Below, piece after piece: positions 24,706 through 32,018 of a stretch of DNA of 38,809 bases. Each line of letters opens with the position of its first letter. Position 1 is the first letter of the stretch. The stretch is taken from NCBI GenBank assembly GCA_900546055.1, contig URBG01000011.1, positions 1 to 38,809 of the forward strand, read 5' to 3'. Below the pieces are notes generated by a model. It saw only the letters and a program-made list of their open reading frames with translations, ran no database searches and was not told the DNA's origin. Both the position numbers and the translations under genes were made by a program. The DNA comes from an uncultured Mycoplasmatota bacterium (GTDB taxonomy: Bacteria > Bacillota_I > Bacilli_A > RF39 > UBA660).

Positions 24706-26568
24706 ATGGAATATGAAATAATAGTAGTAGGCGGAGGTCATGCGGGGTGCGAAGCAGCTTTAGCTGGAGCACGAATGGGTCATGAGACTTTATTAGTTAC
24801 TGGTAATATAAAAAATATAGCGGATATGCCATGCAATCCATCAATTGGCGGAAGTGCGAAAGGGATAGTTGTTCGAGAAATTGATGCTTTAGGCGGAGAA
24901 ATGGGAAGAAATGCTGATAAAAGTTTGATTCAAATAAAGATGCTTAACAGTGGTAAGGGGCCAGCAGTGAGGGCTTTAAGAGCTCAAGCTGATAAAACAA
25001 TTTATCCAAAGGAAATGCTTAAAACTTTAGAAAGTACTGATAATTTAACACTTTTGGAGGGATTAGTTAAAGATATTCTTGTCCAAGACGGAAAAGTTCA
25101 AGGGGTTATTTTAGAAGATGATACCAAAATAACATCATCAGCTGTAATTTTGACAACGGGAACTTATATGAATGCGGATATTTTAGTTGGAAGTGAAAGA
25201 CGACGTGAGGGACCTCATGGAGAAAAACCATCTAATTATTTGAGCGATAATTTAGCTAAACATGGTTTTGAAATAAAAAGGCTAAAAACTGGAACGCCAC
25301 AAAGGGTAGCAAAAAATAGTATTGATTTTTCAAAAACTAAACGTGAAGATGGTGATAGTATTTATCATAATTTTAGTTTTGATATGGATCCAGTTTATGA
25401 TGTTAATAATCAAGAGCCTTGTTATTTAACTTATACAACTAATTTAACTCATCAAATAATTCATGAAAATTTAAATAAGTCTAGTATGTATGGCGGATTA
25501 GATGATATTAAGGGAATTGGCCCAAGGTATTGTCCTTCCATTGAAGATAAAGTAGTAAGATTTGCTGATAAAGAGAAACATCAATTATTTTTGGAACCAG
25601 AGAGTTTATATTATGATGATATTTATATTCAGGGTTTTTCAACAAGTATGCCTTATGATGTGCAAGAAAAGATGGTGAAATCTTTACCAGGATTAGAAAA
25701 TGCAAAAATTCTTAAATACGCTTACGCGATTGAATATGATTCAATTTATCCAACACAATTGAAACAATCACTTGAAACTAAGTTGGTTACTAACTTATAT
25801 AGTGCGGGTCAAATAAATGGAACAAGTGGTTATGAAGAAGCTGCTTGTCAGGGTTTGATTGCGGGCATTAATGCTTCTTTAAGATTGCAGGGTAAAGATC
25901 CACTTATTTTAAAAAGAGATGAGGCCTATATAGGGGTACTTATCGATGATTTGATTACTAAAGGAATTAGAGATCCATATCGTTTACTTACTTCGCGCGC
26001 CGAATATCGTTTATTGTTACGCCATGATAATGCTGACTTGCGTTTACGAGAATATGGTTATAAGGTAGGGCTTATCGATGAAGAAAGATATAATAAATTA
26101 TTATTAAAGAAAGATAAAATAAATCAATTGATATTAGAATTAAAGGAATTAAAGGTTGTTCCGGCTGAAAATGAATTTTTGCGAAGTCTTGGAACTAAAG
26201 AAATAAAAGACGGACTTTCACTTTATAATTTACTTAAAAGGCCTGAGGTTAAAATTGATTCGTTAATAAATCGTTTAAATAATGAATATAGTGACGAGGT
26301 TTTAGAGCAGGCAATGATAATGATTAAATATGAAGGATACATAAATAAAGCTTTAAAGGAAGCTGAAAAGATGTCTGAACTTGAAAGTAAAAAAATTCCA
26401 GAAGATATTGATTATGATGCCATGCATAATTTGGCTAGCGAGGCTAAGCAAAAGCTGAAGGAAGTCAGACCTACTTCATTAGGTCAAGCTCTTAGAATTA
26501 GTGGTGTTAATCCAGCAGATATATCAATTTTAATGATTTATTTAAAGAGGGACTATCATCATGAATAA
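24706..26568 (+). CDS. mnmG: tRNA uridine 5-carboxymethylaminomethyl modification enzyme MnmG
   Basis: FAD-dependent partner of MnmE. The dinucleotide-binding motif GGGHAGCEAA starts at residue 9; the family signature GPRYCPSIEDKVVRF and the later GYEEAACQGLIAGINA (FAD-binding) are present, and the C-terminal helical domain contacts MnmE. The ATG at 24706 gives 620 residues, the family norm, eight bases after mnmE; the upstream in-frame TTG inside mnmE is rejected. The last codons overlap rsmG by eight bases (ATGAATAA). Confidence 0.97.
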   Translation: MEYEIIVVGGGHAGCEAALAGARMGHETLLVTGNIKNIADMPCNPSIGGSAKGIVVREIDALGGEMGRNADKSLIQIKMLNSGKGPAVRALRAQADKTIYPKEMLKTLESTDNLTLLEGLVKDILVQDGKVQGVILEDDTKITSSAVILTTGTYMNADILVGSERRREGPHGEKPSNYLSDNLAKHGFEIKRLKTGTPQRVAKNSIDFSKTKREDGDSIYHNFSFDMDPVYDVNNQEPCYLTYTTNLTHQIIHENLNKSSMYGGLDDIKGIGPRYCPSIEDKVVRFADKEKHQLFLEPESLYYDDIYIQGFSTSMPYDVQEKMVKSLPGLENAKILKYAYAIEYDSIYPTQLKQSLETKLVTNLYSAGQINGTSGYEEAACQGLIAGINASLRLQGKDPLILKRDEAYIGVLIDDLITKGIRDPYRLLTSRAEYRLLLRHDNADLRLREYGYKVGLIDEERYNKLLLKKDKINQLILELKELKVVPAENEFLRSLGTKEIKDGLSLYNLLKRPEVKIDSLINRLNNEYSDEVLEQAMIMIKYEGYINKALKEAEKMSELESKKIPEDIDYDAMHNLASEAKQKLKEVRPTSLGQALRISGVNPADISILMIYLKRDYHHE

Positions 26569-27259
26569 AGAACAATTTATTAAATCTATTGAGGATCTTG
26601 GAATCGAAAATGGACTTGAAAAGTTACCTTTATTGGAAACATACTATGATTTATTAGTGGAGTGGAATGAAAAGATAAATTTAACAGCAATAACGGAAAG
26701 GGAAGAAGTTTATTTAAAACATTTTTATGATAGTTTAACTTTAGTTAAAGTTGTTAATTTAAAGGAAATAGAAAGCTTTTGTGATATCGGAACAGGCGCT
26801 GGTTTTCCTGGAATTGTTATAAAAATATTTTATCCACATATAAAATTAACTTTAGTAGATGCTTTAAATAAAAGAATTAATTTTTTAGACATCGTTGTTA
26901 AAACTTTAAAACTCGGAAATGTTACTTTAGTTCATGCACGAGCTGAAGAATATGCTTTAAAAAATAGAGAAAAATTTGATATAGTTACGGCTAGAGCAGT
27001 AGCGCCTTTAAATATTTTACTTGAATATTCTCTTCCTTTAGTAAAGGTTAATAAATATTTTATTGCAATGAAAGGGAATGAAGATGTAATTCAAAGTAAA
27101 AATGCTTTAGAAATATTAAAGGGTAAAATATTTAAAAAGTGTGAATTTTTATTGCCAATTGAAAATAGTCAAAGAACAATTATTGAAATTGAAAAGACGG
27201 CGATAACACCGAAAAAGTATCCTAGACGATACGCTGAAATAAAGAAAAGGCCATTATAG
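26561..27259 (+). CDS. rsmG: 16S rRNA (guanine(527)-N7)-methyltransferase RsmG
   Basis: SAM-dependent enzyme that methylates G527 of 16S rRNA; loss gives low-level streptomycin resistance in other bacteria. The 232 residues show the family's N-terminal WNEKINLTAI motif, SAM motif I DIGTGAGFPGI (about 70-80) and the TARAVAPL motif near 145. It starts within the mnmG stop region, so it is coupled. A terminator overlaps its stop. In Bacillus the next gene is noc; here one gene intervenes. Confidence 0.95.
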   Translation: MNKEQFIKSIEDLGIENGLEKLPLLETYYDLLVEWNEKINLTAITEREEVYLKHFYDSLTLVKVVNLKEIESFCDIGTGAGFPGIVIKIFYPHIKLTLVDALNKRINFLDIVVKTLKLGNVTLVHARAEEYALKNREKFDIVTARAVAPLNILLEYSLPLVKVNKYFIAMKGNEDVIQSKNALEILKGKIFKKCEFLLPIENSQRTIIEIEKTAITPKKYPRRYAEIKKRPL

Positions 27260-27268
27260 GCCTTTTTT
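27245..27268 (+). terminator. Intrinsic terminator of the mnmE-mnmG-rsmG operon
   Basis: AAAAGGCC (27245-27252) pairs with GGCCTTTT (27259-27266) and continues as a T run. It includes the rsmG stop codon. Confidence 0.82.
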
Positions 27269-27269
27269 A

Positions 27270-27298
27270 TTGACATCATATAACGAGTATGTTAATAT
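27270..27298 (+). promoter_or_regulatory. Promoter of the PBECR4-like gene
   Basis: TTGACA (27270-27275), 17 bases, TAATAT (27293-27298). A leader of about 70 bases precedes the ATG. Confidence 0.8.
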
Positions 27299-27373
27299 GA
27301 AATTGAAAATTGTAGTTTTATCCCTGCTTTAACACAATGGCATATATTATTATACAGAAAGAGATGTGTTTAT

Positions 27374-28288
27374 ATGAATACCACTAAAAGAACAGTTCCA
27401 AGAGGGACTGAAAATTTATTTCCCGGCAAAGGGATGGCAACGTTAGTTTTTGAAAATTTAGGTCAAGATTTAAAAATTTACGAGGAAAAATTAGCTGGAA
27501 AAAATTATAATTTTACTTTTACTAATGGAAATTATATAAGTTTGGAAATTAAGCCTGAGGATTTATTTCAATTATTAGGGTTTACGCCGGAACGTGTTTC
27601 TAAAGAAGGTCAGCGAGATCTTTATAAACATTTAAATTTAGATTTTGATGCAAGTCATTTAGAATATATGAAAGCGATAGTTGATAATGCTGATTATATA
27701 GTAGAACGAGATTATCGTAAGTTACCGATTATAATTAATTATTATAAGCTCGCAAGAAAACACGAGTTATTTAGAACATTTATCGATTATGATTTTTCAC
27801 AATTTAATTTTGGATTAATTGATTTTTCCAAAAAAGTTTTTGCAGAAAATGGCTTTAGTTTTTCGAGACAGTCTTCGCATCTAATTTATTTGCAACAAGA
27901 TGTTCTTGATCGTCCAGTTGTTATTTTAGGCGCTTTAGGTCAAAATGTAGCCGACAAAACTTTAGAAGGAACTGTTGAAACCATTATAGATCCATATAAT
28001 TATAGAGATTTTTTCAGTGGGCAAGAAGTTGCATTAGCTGAGAGCTTTTGTATTGGTGATCCTGCTGTTTCACCTTCATACGAAAATACAGATGAACGTC
28101 AGCTTCAAGAGTTAGAAAGACTTTTTAGTATTAGCAGTCCAGGAACAAATCAAGATATTGGTCAATTTGGTAGCGAGCAGCCAGCAGATATTTCTATTCA
28201 ATGTGCTGACGAAACGATACCACTAGATGATCAAGGTTTTTCAAAAGTAAAAAAATTTATTCATCAAACGAAATATCCAGTATTTTAA
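27374..28288 (+). CDS. Unfamiliar protein, possibly PBECR4-type nuclease-like
   Basis: No firm family. The 304 residues are soluble, with no signal or membrane segment. Residues ~30-70 (LAGKNYNFTFTNGNYISLEI, then PEDLFQLLGF) and ~120-200 (LPIIINYYKLARKHEL, a hydrophobic strand HLIYLQQ, DPYNYRDFFSGQEVAL) recall the order of motifs in PBECR4 (phage Barnase-EndoU-ColicinE5/RelE-like) proteins of Firmicutes and their phages, but this is by memory and weak. No catalytic residue can be named. The last ~75 residues (from about 230) are low-complexity and rich in Gln/Ser/Asp. Single-gene unit with its own promoter and terminator, inserted between rsmG and the noc-like gene. A sequence resembling a Noc-binding site lies in codons 15-20. 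Confidence 0.4.
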   Translation: MNTTKRTVPRGTENLFPGKGMATLVFENLGQDLKIYEEKLAGKNYNFTFTNGNYISLEIKPEDLFQLLGFTPERVSKEGQRDLYKHLNLDFDASHLEYMKAIVDNADYIVERDYRKLPIIINYYKLARKHELFRTFIDYDFSQFNFGLIDFSKKVFAENGFSFSRQSSHLIYLQQDVLDRPVVILGALGQNVADKTLEGTVETIIDPYNYRDFFSGQEVALAESFCIGDPAVSPSYENTDERQLQELERLFSISSPGTNQDIGQFGSEQPADISIQCADETIPLDDQGFSKVKKFIHQTKYPVF

Positions 28289-28316
28289 ACAAAGTTTTCT
28301 TTCTTTGTTTTTTTTA
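28288..28316 (+). terminator. Intrinsic terminator after the PBECR4-like gene
   Basis: AACAAAG (28288-28294) pairs with CTTTGTT (28303-28309), followed by T7. It starts at the stop codon. Confidence 0.78.
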
Positions 28317-28345
28317 TTGAATTATTTCCCAAAAAATAGTATGAT
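28317..28345 (+). promoter_or_regulatory. Promoter of the noc-like gene with a Noc-site-like spacer
   Basis: TTGAAT (28317-28322), 17 bases, TATGAT (28340-28345). The spacer (28323-28338) reads TATTTCCCAAAAAATA, matching 13 of 16 bases of the Bacillus Noc-binding sequence TATTTCCCGGGAAATA, which would allow autoregulation. Confidence 0.6.
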
Positions 28346-28377
28346 AATATTAAAAGAATAGAAGGGAGGGGTCCTTT

Positions 28378-30033
28378 ATGCTAGAAGATGGCCAAATGGT
28401 TGTTTTGAATGTCCAAGATATATTGCCAAATAGATTTCAGCCAAGAATTCATTTTGATGAAGTAAAGTTAAATGAATTAGCTGAATCAATTCGAAAATAT
28501 GGCGTAATTCAACCGATAGTAGTTCGTCCAATTGGTAATAAGTACGAAATAATTGCAGGCGAACGTCGTTTTAAGGCTAATTTTTTAGCGAATAGGTCTA
28601 CTATCCCAGCTATTATTGTTAATCTTTCAGATAGAGATAGTGAAGAAATTGCTTTGCTGGAAAATATTCAAAGACAGAATTTAACACCAATTGAAGAGGC
28701 TGTATCATATAAAAGAATTTTGGATATTGGATATATAACGCAAGAAGAACTTGCTAGAAGATTAGGAAAATCTCAATCAGCTATTGCGAATAAGATTAGA
28801 CTCTTGAATTTAGATGACCATGTTCAAGATGCTCTTTTGCATGGAAGAATTTCAGAAAGACATGCTCGTTCTTTGCTCAGATTACATAATAAAAATGCTC
28901 AAATTCATATGCTAAGCCGCATAATAAACGAACGTTTAACTGTAAAGATAACTGATGAAGAGATTAATAAATTGTTGGAAAATGGGGGTGAACAAAAGAC
29001 TATTTCAGCTTTACCACCAAAACAACAAGTGGTGCCAGAACCAGTAGAGGTAAAACAACCGGTAAGAAGAGCGGTTCCGGTAGCTAGCCATAAAATAATT
29101 AAAGTTAATCCGCCAAAGGAATTAGAAGAAAAAATGAATGAACAAAAGAAACAAGAAAGGGGACAGGGATTTATGGATATCGATAAAATATTACAAGAAG
29201 CTCAAGATATTGCACCAAAAGAAGAACCAGTTAACGATATTGCTCAATTAATGAAGCAAAATCCATCAACTATAGTATCAGAGCCAATTCATAGTGAGCA
29301 AGCGCCAGAAGTACAACCTCAACCACAAACGGAAAATAATAAATTCATCAATTTTGGAGGGAATAGTTCACCAGCTACGCCAACAACGCCACCAGCACAA
29401 ACGCAAGATGGTGTAAGTTTTGATAGTATTTTCAATCAAGCTCCAGTTGGTTTGCAACAATCAACACCAGCACCTAAGGAAGAAGCACCTTCAACACCTT
29501 TTTATGGTGCGTCAACTCCAACAAGTCAACCTGCTGCTTCAGTGGCCCCTGTAAATGATATATCGTTTGGTTTTGATGTTAAGCCTGAGCCAACGCCTCA
29601 ACAAACTTCAACAGTTGTTCCTGAGGTTGAGTCTTTGGAAATGCCAACTGCTTCGGTTAATAGGGAACCTTCGACATCAAATTACAATTTAAATAATTCT
29701 ACTTCAAGCCCTGCACCAGTTGCGCCGGCATCTGCTGTGGCAACTCCTTCAGCACCACAATATCAAACACCGTCAACGCCGGTTATTAATAACGTCCCTG
29801 ATGCAGAAATTTTGGAAGATCCCGCACCGGCATCAATGGCAAGTTCTGCCCCAGCTACGCCAACAATGCAAGTTTCTGAAACAAACTTACATGGAGCAAA
29901 TAATTTTAGACAAGTTATCAATTTAATTAGAAATTGTGCTGCCGAAATTGAAAGATTAGGATATTATGTTGATGTTGATGAAATGGATTTGGAAAATAAT
30001 TATCAAGTAACATTTAAAATTGATAAGGAATAA
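28378..30033 (+). CDS. noc: Noc/ParB-family CTP-dependent DNA-binding protein with long disordered linker
   Basis: ParB/Noc-family clamp protein. The N-terminal CTPase/ParB domain spans 8-110 (LPNRFQPR at 16-23, GERR at 61-64, ENIQRQNLTPIEEA at 95-108), followed by a HTH (121-145) and flanking helices to ~200. DNA-specificity positions read Q133, K139, N144 and R161; in Bacillus the Noc set is Q/K/K/R and the ParB set R/T/A/G, so three of four are Noc-like. The last 45 residues (NNFRQVINLIRNCAAEIERLG...) resemble the Noc dimerisation tail. Between lie ~300 residues rich in Pro, Thr, Gln and Ala, with scattered short motifs such as FINFGG, SFDSIF and SFGFDV; normal Noc is about 285 residues in all. 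The N-terminal membrane-binding helix of Bacillus Noc is absent. Position after rsmG fits noc. GGGAGGGG precedes the ATG. It could instead serve the parS cluster as the sole ParB. Confidence 0.75.
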   Translation: MLEDGQMVVLNVQDILPNRFQPRIHFDEVKLNELAESIRKYGVIQPIVVRPIGNKYEIIAGERRFKANFLANRSTIPAIIVNLSDRDSEEIALLENIQRQNLTPIEEAVSYKRILDIGYITQEELARRLGKSQSAIANKIRLLNLDDHVQDALLHGRISERHARSLLRLHNKNAQIHMLSRIINERLTVKITDEEINKLLENGGEQKTISALPPKQQVVPEPVEVKQPVRRAVPVASHKIIKVNPPKELEEKMNEQKKQERGQGFMDIDKILQEAQDIAPKEEPVNDIAQLMKQNPSTIVSEPIHSEQAPEVQPQPQTENNKFINFGGNSSPATPTTPPAQTQDGVSFDSIFNQAPVGLQQSTPAPKEEAPSTPFYGASTPTSQPAASVAPVNDISFGFDVKPEPTPQQTSTVVPEVESLEMPTASVNREPSTSNYNLNNSTSSPAPVAPASAVATPSAPQYQTPSTPVINNVPDAEILEDPAPASMASSAPATPTMQVSETNLHGANNFRQVINLIRNCAAEIERLGYYVDVDEMDLENNYQVTFKIDKE

Positions 30034-30050
30034 ATAATAGACAATTTTGT

Positions 30051-30085
30051 CCATATAACGAACAGTTCGTTATATGGCGTTTTTT
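30051..30085 (+). terminator. Strong intrinsic terminator of the noc-like gene
   Basis: CCATATAACGAA (30051-30062) pairs perfectly with TTCGTTATATGG (30066-30077) around CAG, followed by CG and T7. Confidence 0.9.
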
Positions 30086-30130
30086 TGTGAAAAAATAAGG
30101 AAAATCTTTAATAAAAGTCATGGTAAATGA

Positions 30131-30159
30131 TTACAATTGTTCACCAAAAATGATATAAT
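30131..30159 (+). promoter_or_regulatory. Promoter of the HTH-CarD gene pair
   Basis: TTACAA (30131-30136), 17 bases, TATAAT (30154-30159), with a TGA just before the -10 forming an extended -10. Confidence 0.75.
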
Positions 30160-30208
30160 TTAATTGGAAGAGATTACCAATTTTTTTGTGGTAAATAGGG
30201 AGGTATTT

Positions 30209-30427
30209 ATGACAGAGTTTAAACTTTATAATATTGATGAAAGTGAGCTTTATGCTAACAAAACTGATGAAGAAAAAGAAAAAATCAGATATGATATGGT
30301 AATGATGGCTTTAGAAAAAGGGATTAAACCAGCAGCTCGCCGTTATAATACTTATCCATCAACTGTAAGGACATGGGTAAAAAGGTATAAGGAACAAGGG
30401 ATTGATGCTTTAAAAAATAAGAAATAG
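30209..30427 (+). CDS. Small stand-alone helix-turn-helix protein
   Basis: A 72-residue putative DNA-binding protein. The C-terminal half (GIKPAARRYNTYPSTVRTWVKRYKEQGIDAL) is a HTH of the type at the N-terminus of insertion-element transposases (HTH_28/Tnp_1-like), but no catalytic domain follows and no IS ends are seen, so it is more likely a small regulator or a domesticated remnant. The ATG at 30209 with AGGGAGG is preferred to an upstream in-frame TTG. Eleven bases separate it from the CarD-like gene, so they are co-transcribed. Confidence 0.7.
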   Translation: MTEFKLYNIDESELYANKTDEEKEKIRYDMVMMALEKGIKPAARRYNTYPSTVRTWVKRYKEQGIDALKNKK

Positions 30428-30438
30428 GAGGCATGATA

Positions 30439-30936
30439 ATGTTCAAGGTAAATGATTACATTGTTTATAAAAATGATGTTTGCCGAATTAAAAATATAAA
30501 GGAAAAACAATATCAAGGAAATGATTGTTATGTGCTGGAATCAATGCTTGATGATTCATTAACGATTGATGTTCCAGTCGACAATCGTTATGGTAATATT
30601 CGCAGCTTGATCAGTGAAAAAGAGGTAAAAGAGTTAATAGAACAAATTCCATTAATACCGTTAATTGACTGTCATGAAAAGCAACTTGAAAATCAATATA
30701 GACAGCTACTTAATTCAGGTGATTTGGCTGATTTAATTAAGATTATTAAAACTACTTATTTGCGAAATAAAGAGCGAATTGATAATAATAAGAAAATTGG
30801 CGATAAAGATAATCAATATTTAGAAAAAGCCGAGAAGATCCTTTATAATGAATTTTCTATAGTATTAAATATGACTTTTGATGATACTAAAAATTATGTG
30901 GTAAAAGAAGTAACAAGATTGGAAAGGCAAGATTAA
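30439..30936 (+). CDS. CarD/CdnL-like RNA polymerase-interacting protein
   Basis: The first ~65 residues (MFKVNDYIVYKNDVCRIKNI, then SLTIDVPVDN) resemble the CarD_CdnL/TRCF RNA-polymerase interaction domain, a Tudor-like fold binding the beta subunit. The rest is helical, as in CarD proteins, and ends with a charged helix. At 165 residues it matches CarD length. Studied relatives stabilise open promoter complexes, often of rRNA genes; its targets here are unknown. The ATG at 30439 lies seven bases after AGGAGG; the ATG at 30433 is too close to that site. Confidence 0.72.
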   Translation: MFKVNDYIVYKNDVCRIKNIKEKQYQGNDCYVLESMLDDSLTIDVPVDNRYGNIRSLISEKEVKELIEQIPLIPLIDCHEKQLENQYRQLLNSGDLADLIKIIKTTYLRNKERIDNNKKIGDKDNQYLEKAEKILYNEFSIVLNMTFDDTKNYVVKEVTRLERQD

Positions 30937-30950
30937 AATATCTTGTTTTT
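30928..30950 (+). terminator. Intrinsic terminator of the CarD-like gene
   Basis: CAAGAT (30928-30933) pairs with ATCTTG (30940-30945), followed by T5. It overlaps the stop codon. Confidence 0.7.
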
Positions 30951-31013
30951 GTTTGTCTTTTTTAGATAAAAATAGTAGAATTAATTAAGATGGTATTTTT
31001 TATATAAATGGCG

Positions 31014-31044
31014 TTGACTCTCCCCTTAAAGGATAGTGTATAAA
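31014..31044 (+). promoter_or_regulatory. MerR-type promoter/operator with 19-base spacer
   Basis: TTGACT (31014-31019) and TATAAA (31039-31044) are 19 bases apart, the long spacing typical of MerR-activated promoters. The spacer holds an imperfect dyad CTCCCCTTAAAGGATAG (31018-31034 region) with six of eight pairs matching. It lies directly before the MerR gene, implying autoregulation. Confidence 0.72.
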
Positions 31045-31064
31045 TAATTTAGGAGGCAGAAATT

Positions 31065-31862
31065 ATGTATAAAATAGGTGAATTTTCTTCATTAGCTAAG
31101 ACAACAGTTAAAACTCTTAGATATTATGAAAGAGAAGGGTTATTAAGACCGTCATTTGTTGACGAACAAACGGGTTATCGTTTTTATGAAACAAAACAAT
31201 TACTTGAATTATCCAAAATAGTATCTTTAAGACAAATTGGAATTTCAATTAAAGATATTAGAGACATTTTCAATGGTGGAGATATGGAGTTTTTACTGCA
31301 AAAAAGAAAAAATGAATTAGAAGAAAATTTAACTCAATCTAATTTCCAGCTTTCAAAAATAAATTATTTATTGGAGGGAAAGAATATGAAATACGAAGTA
31401 GTTATGAAAGATTTACCAGAATACATTGTGTATTATAAGGAAGGAACAGTTAAAGATTATAGTGAAATAACAGACTTTATTTTAAAAAGTGCGGAAGAAT
31501 GCAAAAAAACAAATCCAAACATTAAATGTATTCAGCCAGATTATTGCTATATGAACTATTTGGATGGTGAATATAAAGAGACAAATGTTAAAATAAGATA
31601 TTGCCAAGCGGTTCAAGAAATTGGAATTTCAAATGAAACAATTATATTTAAAAAATTAGATCCTGTAAAAGCTGTTTGCATTTATCATAAAGGACGTTAC
31701 GATAATTTAGGTGAAGCATATGGTTTTATTATGAAATATATTGAAGATAATGGTTATGAAGTGATTGATTCACCTAGGGAAAGATATATCGATGGAATTT
31801 GGAATAAGGATAATGTAGAAGATTGGTTAACAGAAATACAAGTTCCGATTGCTAAAAAATAG
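31065..31862 (+). CDS. MerR-family regulator with GyrI-like effector domain
   Basis: Transcription factor of the BmrR type. Residues 1-70 form the MerR winged HTH (YKIGEFSSLAKTTVKTLRYYEREGLLRP) and ~75-105 the dimerisation coiled coil. From ~110 (KYEVVMKDLPEYIVYYKEGTVKDY) to the end is a GyrI-like/SOUL domain that in BmrR binds lipophilic cations and drugs. At 265 residues the length is typical. No target transporter lies next to it; the only operator seen is its own promoter. GGAGG precedes the ATG. A terminator follows at 31877. Confidence 0.9.
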   Translation: MYKIGEFSSLAKTTVKTLRYYEREGLLRPSFVDEQTGYRFYETKQLLELSKIVSLRQIGISIKDIRDIFNGGDMEFLLQKRKNELEENLTQSNFQLSKINYLLEGKNMKYEVVMKDLPEYIVYYKEGTVKDYSEITDFILKSAEECKKTNPNIKCIQPDYCYMNYLDGEYKETNVKIRYCQAVQEIGISNETIIFKKLDPVKAVCIYHKGRYDNLGEAYGFIMKYIEDNGYEVIDSPRERYIDGIWNKDNVEDWLTEIQVPIAKK

Positions 31863-31876
31863 TCTATTAAAACTGT

Positions 31877-31906
31877 AAAGCTGATAATAATATTAGCTTT
31901 ATTTTT
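31877..31906 (+). terminator. Intrinsic terminator of the merR gene
   Basis: AAAGCTGATA (31877-31886) pairs with TATTAGCTTT (31891-31900), one G-T pair, followed by ATTTTT. Confidence 0.8.
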
Positions 31907-32018
31907 GTTTGAATTGACATCGTTCTTTTATATATGATACCATTTCTTTAAGTGCGTTGTATTTTAAAAACAGTATAGTTTTAAGTTTGAAACGGATAAT
32001 ATGATAAGGAGGTAAAAA

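Noticed and set aside
30209..30427. Insertion sequence
   Set aside because: Only the HTH part exists; there is no DDE domain, terminal inverted repeat or target duplication.
31900..31960. LexA/SOS box upstream of uvrB
   Set aside because: GACATCGTTC resembles half of the Bacillus site GAACNNNNGTTC but the left half does not match in the right register.
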